A stretch of DNA of 64,000 nt from Alnus glutinosa (GCF_958979055.1 NC_084892.1:5101501-5165500), one strand, 5' to 3'. Positions 12,326 to 37,062 are shown, numbered from the stretch's first letter. The notes: a model not told the origin generated them from the sequence alone. Numbers and translations are program-made.

Positions 12326-12970
12326 CTGAAAATATGCATGTTATAAAAGTAACACCGAACAGGCAAAATGATGGATATATTGCATTAAAAGGACAGTTTA
12401 TGAAATTTTCATGCAATTACAACATTAAGAAGCAATGAGCCACATGCATGTTAGTTCAATACAAATCTATCAATTCCGGTGTTTAGTGTACATATTTTAG
12501 TGCAGTCTTTGTTCATTACATAAACAAACTTCTGCCCACAAACTTCACAATCATGTAGAACGAACTTTGAGATAAAATCAAAAAATAAATATGAACTATT
12601 TTCGATCTGGTTCAAACAAAACTCAAGTTGAAAATCGAGATAGCCACCATGCCCCAACAATTATATATTAACTTTTAGCATTTCATCACCAATATGACTC
12701 TATTGAGAAACACTATATCCTTTTGAAATGCTTGTTTTTGTATGAACAAGGTCGTTCTCATTATTCAAACACCCACAACATTTGATTTTACAATGAACAG
12801 AATTTCATATGTTATCTGTTTATCTAATGATTCCCAATAGCAATTGTTCCTAATATGTGTCTCTATGCAGCTCCAGCAAAAGGTTGAATGCTTCGGATCT
12901 GCTAATGCTTGTAAAGCAGACACATGTGAATTTCCGTTTTTAGCTCTTTGATTCCTTAATCTCAGGGTTT

Positions 12971-13580
12971 CCTACACCTCTCAGGGTTTCCTTAATCTGC
13001 TGTAGCCAAAAGTGACTTCTAACTATTCACTTTTGTGTGAATGTGTCCTACAAAGAAGATAATTATCAAGTATCCAAGGATTAGAAAAAAAAATATTAGA
13101 GCAAATTTAACTAATGCTAGCAAAAAAGAAAATGGCATATAATTATACAACTAAGTGATTCTGGCAGTGATCCATCTCCATTAGAAATCAGGATAGTGAT
13201 ATGTACCACAAGACTGCTCCTATGTACCACACAAAAAAATAAATATTAATGATAAGAAAAGAGAGGAAATTTCTTATTGTAAAATAGAGATGGTTATTTC
13301 ATTCCCCGAGAAGACAGGTTGGTTTGAGTTTATGTTGGTAGAAAGGGAAGGGGACATCCTGATTCCAGGATGGGGCCATTTAGGGACCAAATATATAATT
13401 TTCAACATGTTTTATTATGATTATGAGCAACTGGATTTACTTGAGAAACTGGTAATATATAGAATGTAGTTTTTTGACTTATTGTTTTTGGTTAATTTGT
13501 GTTACAAACCTCAGACCAGACTAAAAAAGGAATTCTTCGAATTAAATTTATTTACTACATAAAAAACACAAGATCAACAT
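12971..13580 (-). repeat. Right arm of the large inverted repeat, with a 166-bp insertion
   Basis: Reverse complement of 10940-11384, from CCTACACCTCTCAGGG to CACAAGATCAACAT. It is longer because about 13185-13350 is absent from the left arm. That insert begins with AATCAGGAT, and ATCCTGATT stands at its right edge, so it may itself be a small foldback insertion. Confidence 0.85.
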
Positions 13581-13716
13581 CTTCTTAGATTAGAATCTTT
13601 ATGTACAGTAATTACAAACATTCATTAAAAGCTCTATTTTCAACGCAATCTCAAACATGTTTCAAGGGTTTTAAAGATTTTGTCATTTCAAAAGGGAAGC
13701 GTGTTTCAATTGAAGT

Positions 13717-14198
13717 TGGAGAAACTATTGGCGCACAAAGTTGGGCAGCCAAAAACCGTTTCTCTACATTTATGTAATGCACCACTTCCCCAACAGGTGT
13801 GTTGGAAAGTTATTTCACAATGTTACTCCACATGGAATAACGATTATATAGAAACGGTATTATATATAAACAATGCAATGTGTCAGTTATACATACATAG
13901 AGAATACCAACGAAAAAAATAGTGAAAAATCAAGAGAAAGAAAGAGAAAAATTTCTCTGCGGTAAAACTGTCTGGCAGTATGCGAATGTATTTGCATATC
14001 CATTTCTCTCGATTTCTGAAATCTGTGAAAGGCACTTAGACTATGAATTGTATGGGTATTACTCTAGTAGTATGCTCTATCATCGAGAAAAGAATTCAAG
14101 AACAAAGCATGTAAAACAACTACGTAAGATCAAATTCTTTTTAGTATAGCAAAGGTATCGAATTATTTATCCAGCAATGTATGTTTAAATTTATAACA
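13717..14198 (+). repeat. 5' LTR of the LARD-like element
   Basis: 482 bp from TGGAGAAACTATTGG to TTATAACA. It aligns along its full length with 18918-19405. The immediately preceding GAAGT is the target duplication. Confidence 0.9.
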
Positions 14199-14199
14199 G

Positions 14200-14211
14200 T
14201 GGTATCAGAGC
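14200..14211 (+). other. Primer binding site, tRNA-iMet type
   Basis: TGGTATCAGAGC begins two bases after the end of the 5' LTR. It is the standard complement to the 3' end of initiator methionine tRNA used by many plant LTR elements, and it fixes the element's orientation as plus. Confidence 0.9.
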
Positions 14212-14864
14212 TAGTGTTAATTGTTTCTGTGTTTTTCTTGAGTTCGAAAAATATGCGCAAAACTGCCAGTACAGTTTTGTGCAAGTGGCGGCACCACCAC
14301 CAGAGAAGTGGTACTGCTGCCACACATAGTGTCAAAGCCGCTAGTGCTCAGCCGCAGAGGGCGGCAGTACCGCTCACACGTGGTGGTTGCAAGGCCGCAC
14401 TAGCAAGGCAGCGACGTGCAATCCGCGCGCCGCTGGGTGGCGGCCACAGCGCGAGGCCGCGGCTAGATTCGGATCTGACCACTGCACACGGCCAGATCAG
14501 GTCGCTGCGCGCCGCCAGACCCGGCCGGCCAACGCGCAGCCAGATCTGGCAGCAGCTCGGGGTGCCGATGGCGTCTTTGCTGTCGTGGTGTCCGGCGACG
14601 GGCTGCGGTGGAGATGGCGGCTCACCGTGGTGTCTGGCGGAGGCTGAGATTGGTAGGCAGCGACTGTATTTTAATTAAAAAGAAAGAAAAAGAGGAAAAA
14701 AAAAAAAGGGTCCAAATATCAGATGAATCGGGTAGGGTTTATCCGGTTCGGTTCAAACCAAACCCGATGGTTGTGCCCAACGGGTCAAACCAACCTAGAC
14801 CCGCGGGCTGACCCAAATTCGAATAAAAAAATAAAAAAGGAGAGTGCTGATGGGTGAGGCGCTT

Positions 14865-14925
14865 GTATGGTGACTCGATCCATTCCATTTTCGTTCAAAA
14901 TATAACTCTTGGACCGCTGAGCTAC
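14865..14925 (-). other. tRNA-like relic with A-box and B-box motifs
   Basis: On the minus strand, GTAGCTCAGCGGTCCAAGAG resembles a tRNA D-arm and A-box, followed after about 35 bases by GGATCGAGTC, a B-box-like T-arm. The remaining stems do not form a clear cloverleaf. It could be a decayed tRNA or the head of a SINE carried inside the LARD. Confidence 0.3.
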
Positions 14926-17900
14926 TTCACTTTGTACGTTAGTTTTTGTTACTAGTTTAATTTATTATGAATAAATTACTATATTTGGCAATGTAAATTT
15001 TGAATAGAATTTTCTGCATGATTATTCTATTAAAATTTTCTGTAGATTTTATAATTGAAATTTTTTATTCCATGTAGAACATGCATAAATGGATGGCATA
15101 TTTAAAATTATTGGATTTTTTATTTGTTAAATCCAATGTGTTTTAAAAATAATATTTTTCAAGAAATATTGAAATATGCCGTTATATGTATTTTTGAAAT
15201 ACATGTTATAATCTATGTAATTCCATATGAGATATGTGGCATGACTTTAGTGAGATTATTTATAAGATACGAGTTGAGAGTATTGTAATGCCAAACGCCT
15301 TAGAGGCGTAGATGGAAGTTATAGCGAAGTCTAACTAGGTATGACTTAGTCTAAACCTATTGCTCGTGTTTGCACTTATGCAATAAAAGGTTAAGATTGA
15401 GATAATGTTATCGCTAGAATTTTTTTTTTTTTTTTTCTTAATCCTTTCTAAGTGGATTGTAGAAAGTAAAATAATTGGGTGAGCGAGAAACATCGCTAGT
15501 TATTAGAGAGCGGTTGAAAAGTAACAAGGGAGTGAATATATTGCACACAGTAAAGATGTTACATTTTCAAAACGCTTTACATATAACGACATTAATGAAG
15601 TTGATACCCAAGTTGGTTAAAAACTTATTGAAAGTAATGGTGTCAGTAAGTCTCCCAAGAGGTTTAGAATTTGGATGGTTATTGGTACCCAAGTTGCTAA
15701 TTATGCCACGAGGGATATGATGATGGGTTAGAAAGCTTGAGAAATTAAAAGTGTTCTCGCTCATAAGAACTCTCTTTTTTATTTAGCAAAGTCAGAAAGC
15801 AGCAAGAACATCTTCTACAATTAATCTATTCCTATGTTTGCGCCTTAATGAAGCTAAGGACATGATATTAGAAATTGTCTCTTCATCTTAATGCGAGAAG
15901 GTTAAAATTAATTTTCTCACAAATTCTCAATATTTTTTTGGAATTTGTTGAAAAAAATCAGAAGAAAAATATTTTTCCAGAAAAAATATACATTTTAAAT
16001 TACTTTATTTTTTAATCGCATTAGTGAAAAAGTATAAGTTTTCTAACAACTTATATGATGAGAACAATGAACTCGCAGTACTGTGACTTGTTGAGAACAT
16101 GATGTTAGGTTAACAATGGCACAAAATATCAGTTACATCACATTTGGGTAGATGAAATATGAGTTTGCTGCCTCAGTCCTAACAAATTGTCCGTAGAATG
16201 ATTTTTATTCGCCTATCTATTAAGAATAAGTGCACATGAAATTAGTTGGCGCAATTTAAATTCAATATCAGTGATTTCTAAACTGGATAAATTAAGGATC
16301 TAATTATTCTGTTTTTTGGTTGAGTCAAGATTCTTATTCCTATTCTCGGCGAGGGTGGAGATTGTGGGTTTTTTTACATATTTAATGTGAAATGTTTATA
16401 TTAGTTTGTGTTAAAAACGTTTTATCTCACCCTAATCATATTTTTTTTAAAAAAAATATTGTTATTTATCTGAAATGTCGCCGAGAATAGTGGGAGTAAA
16501 CCACTAGATTAATGTTTTTGTCTAGTGAGAATGTACCATTGAGTGGAAGTATGCCACTAGTGGAATGACTCTCAGATTTTTTTTTTTTTTTTGGTTGCTA
16601 AAATAGAAGATCTTTAATGAGTAGTGTGGTAGCAATATAAAATTTGTTCTCTCGCCACTTAGTGATAGAAAGAGAATTTTTTATAGATGTATTGAATTCA
16701 CAAGATAGGAGTGTATAGTATAGAATATAAGATTTTATTCCACTTAAGTGATCCGACCTGGAGTTGTTGATCTAATGCTGGTAAAGTGGAATTGAAAAAG
16801 TGTATAGATCCATCTCGTGGCATTGAATAAGTTGCCTTGGTATAACCATCGGTCACACATCTTGAAACTTTTATGTAAGGAGTTGATTCTCAAGGGAGAA
16901 TTAGATGGTCGATATTTGTAATGTTTGAGGCGCAAAGTATAAAGAGTGTAGAGATTGCAGTTCGTAAATTTTCACACGGTCTATAACGACCATCTATCTT
17001 TGAGTGCAATCAACCACACTTGAAAAGTATCTTCTTAAGTGAGTGAATGTTGCAAACGACCTGGTTATCTTGGATTGAAAATTGTCGCCTAAGGAATAGT
17101 TGTCCTTAATATAAGATAATGTCCATGGGTGTATGAAATATAGCTCGAGCTATGAGTCTTGTGAAACTGTTTTTTGAGTAGAATGGTTTCTAATAGCTTA
17201 TATTCAAAATCCACAGACAACTAATGAGATGGAGAATACCAAAGAATCTATATTCTGTACTTGATAGTTGAGATGGTTCGTACCATTTTGTGTTACATGT
17301 TCTCATGCCTTTACTGGTAATGGTTAGACTATTGTAATTGTTCTTAAGGAACACAGTCCTGATTGCTTACTCTAAATGAATTGAAAAGTTGGTTATCTCA
17401 CATGCTGCTACTATATAAGTGATTCCTTTAATGCCTTGAAGTCGCAATAAGGAATGCTGACTGAACTTTAAAGTCACATTGAGAATGTCTTAAAGTCACA
17501 ATAGGATTTGCTGACTAAAACCAAAAGTCATCTTATGAGTTTGACCGGAAATGATAAGTCGCGATAGAGTCATTGACTTAATGGTGATTTGTTGAGATAT
17601 AAAAGGCATTTTATGAATGAAAATAGAATCTCTTGAATTTTAGTAGCCCTTTTTTTTTAAAAAAAATCACTACATGTGTAAGTTGCGCATTGAAATAAAT
17701 GGTCCTAAAACACTACTGGGTTGTTTTGTTGTTTGTAGTTGACCATATGAGATGATTTCTCTCCTAAATGATGGTATTGCTCGCGTGCACATGATAATGG
17801 TGTGTTCTATAATCATTGTGGCATGAATGTGAGTATTTGGAGAGCACACACACTTATCCACCATGTGTTTGGTATCATGGTGAAAGGGTATGTCAATAAG

Positions 17901-18917
17901 CTTATAGATTGGCTCACTCACACGAGCAATCGCCTCTAACACTGTGGTAGTGGGTAGAGATGAGACATTGTGTCATTTGGCGCTGCTATAGCGAGCAAAG
18001 TTAATGTTTGAAACCTTCAGTATTTTACTTAAAGCGAATAAGTGACACATTTATAGATATGTCGCCTTAATTGGTACTAAGATGAGGTCCATAATAAGTT
18101 AGGACCGCACATGGATATCTCACAATCCATGTAGCCTGAGATTAGCCAGATGCGAGACCTTAATTTGACGTTTAAGGTGGCGAGCAAATGGAGGATTTGA
18201 GTTAGGCGCTTAGATAGTGACTAGACTAGAATCTGTACGATGTATTGAGTTTAGACATACGCTCTTTTTTGAAAGAGAACTCCATCGTAGCATGTATTTC
18301 ATACTACATGTGCTTATGCGACCGATGGTTGAGGTGAGTGAATCGATCCCTGTTTCCTCGCCGTGTGAGTCACATAGGTCATTATTAATTGCCTTATTTA
18401 TGCCCTATGAGTCCTCTTGACTATGTCAGAATGTTGAGGTTTTAGTATTTGCTACTTTGGTATGTTGCCTATGACCATGAATGATGCGGTCTAAAGAGGC
18501 ATTGCTGGGAAAGCGGCTGGACTGCAATTGATTGACATGAGGGCAAAAGGAAGGCTATTTGATAACACATTAGTTTTATGTTTGTATATTCACTGCTAGC
18601 AAGTTATGTTGCTTCTTGGAGGTTGTGACATAACTGTGGGTACATAATATTTTGTGAAGGTTAAGCGTTGCTATGAGGTATTGGACTTTAGAGGGATTAG
18701 AGATGCTTAATCTGATGTAATCAATTGAGTCGGGGTATAATGAGACACTAATAGGGATGTTCTATGCTGGTCCTTATAAGATTTGGTATAGTGCTCATAA
18801 CCTTTCTTCCAGGTGTGCTCGGTGGTCGTACAGTCTATTTGCCAGTATGAACACGATTAAAAACAGATAGATGCATGCATGGTTATATTGTTGTGCCCAT
18901 TGTGTGCGAGTGGGAGA

Positions 18918-19405
18918 TGTATAAACTATTGGCGCACAAAGTTGGGCAGCCAAAAACCGTTTCTCTACATGTGTGTAATGCACCACTTCCCCATCAGGTG
19001 TGTTGGGAAGTTATTCCACAATGTTACTCCACATGGAATAACGGTTATATACAAACGGTATTATATATAAACAATGCAATGTTTCAGTTATACATACACA
19101 AAGAAGACCAAAAAAAAAAAAAAAAAGACCGTGAAAAATCAAGAGAAAGAAAGAAAAATTTATTTGTGGTAAAACTGTCTGGCAGTATGCGAATGTATTT
19201 GCATATCCATCTCTCTCGATTTCTGAAATCTGTGAAAGGCACTTAGACTGTGAATTGTATGGATATTACTCTAGTAGTATGCTCTATCACCGAGAAAATA
19301 ATTCAAGAACAAAGCACGTGAAACAACTACGTAAGATCAAATTATTTTCGGTACAGTAAAGGTATCAAATTATTTATTCCGCAATGTATGTTTATATTTT
19401 TAACA
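18918..19405 (+). repeat. 3' LTR of the LARD-like element
   Basis: 488 bp from TGTATAAACTATTGG to TTTTTAACA, preceded by the purine tract GTGGGAGA and followed by the target duplication GAAGT. Relative to the 5' LTR it carries a longer A-run near 19110-19126. Confidence 0.9.
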
Positions 19406-19713
19406 GAAGTTTTACGGTTTGAAAAGTAATTATTGGAAGACTCTTAAAGAGGAACAGTTGAACGAGAAGTTGGATTTATTCAAAGAGACGTGCTATATAT
19501 CGTTTTTAGGTACTTCTCCTATATTTTCACTTTTCAAAATTACCATTAGATATGTGAGCCCACACATGAGACCTGCACATGAGCCGACCCATATGAGCCC
19601 CTAAAATCTAATAGTAATTTTGAAAAAAAATGAGAAGATGAAAGAAAAACAAGAAAGAAGAAAGAAATCATTTCCCTTTTTTAAACCTGGTGGCCATGAA
19701 CAATAGTTTATGT

Positions 19714-20784
19714 TAGGGCTAGCAAAACAAGTACTCGACACGATCCGTTTAAGCTAGACCCAAACACGATCCGTTTATGTAAATGGGTCGGGACTCTAGA
19801 CACGACACGACACGGCTATTTCACGGGTCACCCGACACGACCTGTGAAACCCGTTTAGCATAATGGGTCGTATCAGGTCGACACGACCCGTTTATAAGAC
19901 TAAAACTATGATCAAGAATCATCAAGCAACAAAACCAAAATCAAACACTCTTCCAACTTCCAAGTACTAAAACCAAAAAGAAAGGAAAGTAAAAACAAGG
20001 AAACTAGATGAGATTGAAGGTGACCGATAGTTTTTCCTCATTGCTTCAGCTCATCCATTAATTACACTAATAAGTAACAACACCACTGAGACTTGATAAG
20101 CCATTTCCCAAAACAAATCAAAGATTCAAAATGCTATAAAAATGGAAATCAACTAATAACATACCGGCGGAAGAGAGAGAGAGAGAGCGGCAGAGAGATG
20201 GGGAGAGCGTTGACAGTCGGCAGCGAGTGCCGAGCGTTGGCAGTCGGCAATGATCGGAGAGCCGGAGAGGCTGGAGAGCAGAGACTAGAGAGATTGAGAG
20301 AGAGAGCGTTGACTCGAGCGAGTCCAGGCGTCCAGCGGGACTGCAGGAGGAAGAAGAAGGGGCCGCGGCGGTGCGGCGTGGAGCGGAATAAGAAGAGAAG
20401 GGCGGCGGAACTGTCGAAGTGATTCAGCTGAAAGAAAAAGTTAGGGCTTGAATTTGATAGTTTTGATTTTTGAACTTTTGTGTTCTCACTTTTCATTGTT
20501 TTGTGACTTTTGTCACTTTGTGTTTTCACTGTTTTCGGCTAAAAGCTTAAAACATAAAATCAGAAATAAGTTAAATGCCCATTCCCGAATTTCCCGAAAA
20601 AGAAAAAAGAAAAAAAAAAGAGAAAAAAAAGAAGAAGGTTAATCGTGTCACGGGTGACCCGCCAGACTAAGTTAAACAGGTCGACCCGTTTATGACCAAA
20701 ACCTGTTTAAGGTAGACCCAAACCCGCTAATTTCGTGTCGTGTTCGTGTCGGGTTATCGGATCGTGTCAAAATTGCCAGCCCTA
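19714..20784. mobile_element. hAT-like non-autonomous element
   Basis: The ends TAGGGCTAGCAA and TTGCCAGCCCTA are inverted repeats. The similarity extends through GACACGATCCG and into subterminal arrays of ACCCGACACGACC-type motifs on both sides. Flanking GTTTATGT (19706-19713) and GTTTGTAT (20785-20792) form an 8-bp target duplication with two mismatches, as for hAT elements. The interior holds a purine-rich GC-richer block (20160-20420) with an open frame of no known family. No transposase is present. Confidence 0.65.
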
Positions 20785-20989
20785 GTTTGTATTGCCTTCT
20801 TACTCCTCTCCCCATTCTTCACAAGCATTAATGCCTTCCAAATAAAGCTTTTGTCATTCGGTCTTGCAACTAAAAGTTCAAGATGTATAGAACGCTGGTG
20901 GATTTGTACAAACATTCCATAAAAGTGATTTCAAGATGTTTTTGGAAGGGTTCACAGTGACGTTTGGGATATCGAGAACTAGTGTATAG

Positions 20990-21253
20990 TGTTAAATCAC
21001 AATTTATTTAAAAAATTTAAGTTAAATTTAAGCATTTAGTTAATACTTTAATACTCTCCCTCACGTATGGGCTCAGATTTCCTTTTAATAGATGAGGCAC
21101 AACACGTAGAATATTTAATTGAAATGGAAAGTAAATGACGGAATTAAGGTTCGAAATCAGGATCTTTGACTTTGATACCATATTAAATAACTTTTTATCC
21201 CAAAAGCTTAAGTTGATAGAAAGAAATAAATTTAATCATTTAGTCAATATTTT
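20990..21253 (-). mobile_element. TRIM element, second copy
   Basis: Same family as 1653-1936: terminal repeats (20990-21052 and 21181-21253) start TGTTAAAT/TATTAAAT. The inverted primer site reads TGGTATCAAAGTC on the minus strand. The element is flanked by the 5-bp target duplication TATAG (20985-20989 and 21254-21258). It has no coding capacity. Confidence 0.7.
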
Positions 21254-21258
21254 TATAG

Positions 21259-22361
21259 AAAGTTCATAGATTTTTAGTCCATTTTGGTTTTACCATTTTG
21301 TAAATTAGAAGTGTATTTTTAAATAAAATCGCAAAAAATATGTATTACATATTATATAGCTCGTTTACAACATTTGACATGTGTCATCATTTGGTTAGAG
21401 AAAAAAATTATAAGTATTTAACACCTTCTAACGTCCTCTAATTATATGGTAATACTCATCAATTGTTAAAAAAAAAAAAAACTTATAAAAGAATTATATG
21501 TCTACTATTTTCCAATCTACTAAGTAGAATACTTAAGAATTTTAAAAAAATATTAGATGTACAACTATTTTACAACATGTTAACGCGTATCACTATGTAA
21601 TTAAAATGTGTTAATTGTTTTTAGTAACCGACGTCGCTTTAAGTAAACATTTTAACACGTCAATTGTTGGGTCTTAATTCGTGGCACCTGAGTCGGGTTT
21701 AAAACAATCTTAGTTAATGAGCTATAAGCCCGGCCCAAGGAATTTTTTGCCCGTATGAGGGCCCATGGGTTGTCGGAAATCCGGTGATCAATAAGTATCT
21801 TCTCCTTTAAAGTTCCTTCAAAATCTACTGAAACAACAGCCATCCAAAATGATCAGCCTGGTCAATCTGCCACGTGTAAGGCAAAAGCCAATCCTGAGGA
21901 AGAACACCCGCCGACACACTTATCAAAGCCCTCCCGCTCCATCCCGAGCCTTTACGGATCCTCGTTTACCGCTTTTACTCCGGAGACAGAACACCGAACA
22001 CTCTTTTCGAACACCGCTTCGTGGCTGGCCAACAGAGTTGAAAAAAAAAGTGAAATAGAATTTAAAAAGAAAAGGAAAAAAGAAAAAGAAAATTAGAAAC
22101 CTCAAAGCAGCGCAAGTTAGCAAATGACACCCATCCGGCGCACGTTAGCGACGCCCAATGCTTCCTACATCGCCTGTGACTACTCTTCCCCACCTTATTC
22201 TACGCACCCCCGCAGTCTGTTGCTTTCGTTCCAGGACTCGTCCAGGGTTAGGGCTTGTTATTCTCTTTCTCTCTATTCTGGGCATTTATTCTCCATGCTC
22301 TTCGGAGAGCTAGGGCTTCGTCTCCTAGGGTTAGCTTCGGAGCCTATTCGCGCCAAAGCAC
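21259..22361 (+). promoter_or_regulatory. INO80 upstream region and 5' UTR with telo-box-like motifs
   Basis: 21259-21900 is AT-rich with no supported gene; a minus-strand frame at 21652-21843 matches no family. From about 22100 the sequence turns GC-richer and pyrimidine-rich. It carries AGGGTTAGGGCTT (22241-22257) and CTAGGGTTAGC (about 22326-22336), telo-box-like motifs common near starts of plant housekeeping genes. This marks the probable promoter and leader. Confidence 0.5.
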
Positions 22362-34879
<12,518 letters not shown>

Positions 34880-35223
34880 ATAAAAGTATACAAGATTTAC
34901 AGTGATTGATCAAGCTGTGGGGCTGTTAGATGGATATAATTGCAATCCAGCAATGAGGATTCTTTTTTCCTGGCCCTGTTATGGCTGCCAGACAATCGGA
35001 AAGCAAGTGGAGCCACACGATAGTTTGTATATATTGTACGGAATTAGTTTCTAGATCTACTGCCTGTCCTCAAGAGGATTTGGGTATGTACTGTACAGAT
35101 GAGCTCTCTCTCTCACACTCACATTATTTTGGCTGCAGCAGCTATATATTCTTGATTTTGTAGTCGGCCCCATTACAAAATGTTGTAGATTGGTAACTTG
35201 TTTTGATGACCGAAATCTCATTG

Positions 35224-35264
<41 letters not shown>

Positions 35265-35438
35265 TAACTGGGACCATATGTCATTACTGATGGGCCAATT
35301 CCTAAATTCAGTAAATTGTATGTAAAGGGGATACAGGACATGAGCTTTCCCATATGCCCTTATGTATTGTACTTGCTTCGTCTCTTTTCTTTATCGTCTC
35401 TTTTTAATAAAGGTAATAACATATTAAGTTGAGATTAA
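34880..35438. other. INO80 3' UTR and downstream region
   Basis: No new gene is seen. The 3' UTR probably runs several hundred bases and includes a (CT)n tract at 35229-35260. AATAAAG-like signals occur near 35406-35412. Confidence 0.5.
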
Positions 35439-36124
35439 GCCTGATTTGTTTCAGCGTAAAATATTTTTAGTTAAAGACATTTTTTGGCTTTTAGGTCGTA
35501 CGAAAAATTATCAAATATTTTTTATATTTTTGTTTAATCATATTAACTTATAAATATCAACTTTTATTCAAAACATGATAATATTAATATAAAACAACTA
35601 AAAAAATAAATCTAAAAATTATGTATAATTAAAATGCACACATTGACTAATAATGAAGATATATTTTCATGTAATACGAGGAGTTGCGAAAAAGAGAGAC
35701 GGTGAAGAAGAGTTGCGGATGAAAAGAGTGAGAATAGAGGGCATTTAGATGTAGGATTGATATTTAGTGTAATTGTTTGCAAGACAATTATGAGAGGACT
35801 CTTTGTGAGGCTCACTTGCCTGAGTAGATAGATGTTCAAGCATTTCAAGACTTAGTTGGGCAGGTAAGTTCTATAAAAACTCATCTCACAATTGCCTACA
35901 CGAGAGTGTGGGAGAGCGTCATAAAATAATTTACGTAGATGAGAAGCGTAAACTATTTTACGTATTGTGAATATTATTTTTCTTTGTTAACTGAAAACAT
36001 TTTACATTGCGTCAACATACAAATAAATAAATAAATAAAAAAGATAAAAAAACTCTTTTTACACTTTTTTTTTCCCTAATTCATAGAGGGGAAGGGAAAA
36101 TATTTATGCTGAAACAAATGGGGC
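35439..36124. mobile_element. Harbinger-like non-autonomous element, 686 bp
   Basis: The ends GCCTGATTTGTTTCAGC and GCTGAAACAAATGGGGC are imperfect inverted repeats, extending into AAAATATTTTT. They are flanked by the 3-bp duplication TAA (35436-35438 and 36125-36127). The interior has no transposase; an internal pair of TTTACG motifs forms a smaller hairpin at about 35925-35965. Confidence 0.6.
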
Positions 36125-36584
36125 TAATGTTTCATAGAATTAACACAAGAAAAAAATATAGGTTTTTTTTTTTTTTTTAACATGTTCACACAAGAGGAAA
36201 GTGATTTGAACTAGTGACATTCGCTTCATGAGACGTGATTTTCAGTCAATTAAGCTACCATTTGGGGACTAAAAGACAAACTTATTGAATTACGCTCTCT
36301 CCGGCAAGATAAGAGTAGTCTATAGGTTTTGTTACTATAATAAAAGGAAGATCTCCATATAAAAATTTAAAATTAAAAAAAGAAAAAAGAAATAAAAAAA
36401 AAATCTCCACGCTTCAGTTTAACACAATTTCATCTCCACAATTTTATTTGTTCCCGATTCTCCAGTCGCAACAACAGTACTAAAACTCTTTTAGGAAAAA
36501 CTCAAATCTTTTAGCACCCTTGTTTTCCATGAGAAATAAAAATTACAGGGCTGTGCTATTTGCCATACCCCCATTCTATTGGGT

Positions 36585-36850
36585 TGAAGCGGTAGTGCTT
36601 TTTTTTCCTATCACATCAACCCTTGTTTAAAAAATAATAATAATAATAATAATAAAAGACCAAAAATAAGCACTATCACATGTGGGATGTGAATGGAGAT
36701 ATAACAAATAGAATTTATCGAAAGTAAAATATAAGAGATGTTATTTAGCATACCTCATCCCACTGAGTTAATGTAATAGTGCCCAATTAGCTCTTTTTAA
36801 AACAAGGGCTAACATGACAAAACTGATTGAGCACTGCTGCATCAATCCAG
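36585..36850. repeat. Degenerate inverted repeat (old MITE)
   Basis: TTGAAGCGGTAGTGCT near 36582-36600 pairs with AGCACTGCTGCATCAA near 36830-36846, and CAACCCTTGTTT pairs with AACAAGGGCT further inside. No target duplication could be identified. A GCAC(T/A) bordered (AAT)n microsatellite lies in the middle. Confidence 0.4.
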
Positions 36851-37062
36851 TCTATTAAACTGACATGTCTAAAATGCATGTGATTGTTTAATAGATTGGA
36901 TATGAGAAAATTTCTTCAACCTAATTTGGAAAAAATCTTTGTCCTAGACTCCAATAATAAATTGTACGGGGTTGAATCCCTTTCTCTGGATATTGATCAT
37001 TTCGCCATAAGTATTATTTTTAAGGCAGTCACTCCAAGTCTAGCACACAAGTAGACATCTTT

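Larger units (their letters stand above)
13717..19405 (+). mobile_element. Complete non-autonomous LTR retrotransposon (LARD-like)
   Basis: Near-identical LTRs (13717-14198 and 18918-19405) start TG and end CA, flanked by the 5-bp target duplication GAAGT (13712-13716 and 19406-19410). A primer binding site, TGGTATCAGAGC, lies at 14200-14211, and a purine tract GTGGGAGA lies just before the 3' LTR. The internal 4.7 kb has no gag, protease, integrase, reverse transcriptase or RNase H domain in any frame, so the element must be mobilised in trans. Large internal size with no ORF fits the LARD class. About 30 substitutions and a few indels separate the LTRs by eye, so insertion is not very recent. 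Confidence 0.9.

Noticed and set aside
14181..14678. 165-codon frame spanning the LTR/primer site junction
   Set aside because: It crosses the LTR end and primer binding site of the LARD and has Arg/Ala-rich composition caused by local GC bias.
20093..20422. 109-codon Arg-rich frame
   Set aside because: Lies in the purine-rich centre of the hAT-like element and looks compositional.
21652..21843. 63-codon minus-strand frame upstream of INO80
   Set aside because: No family resemblance, no conserved start context and no partner exon.
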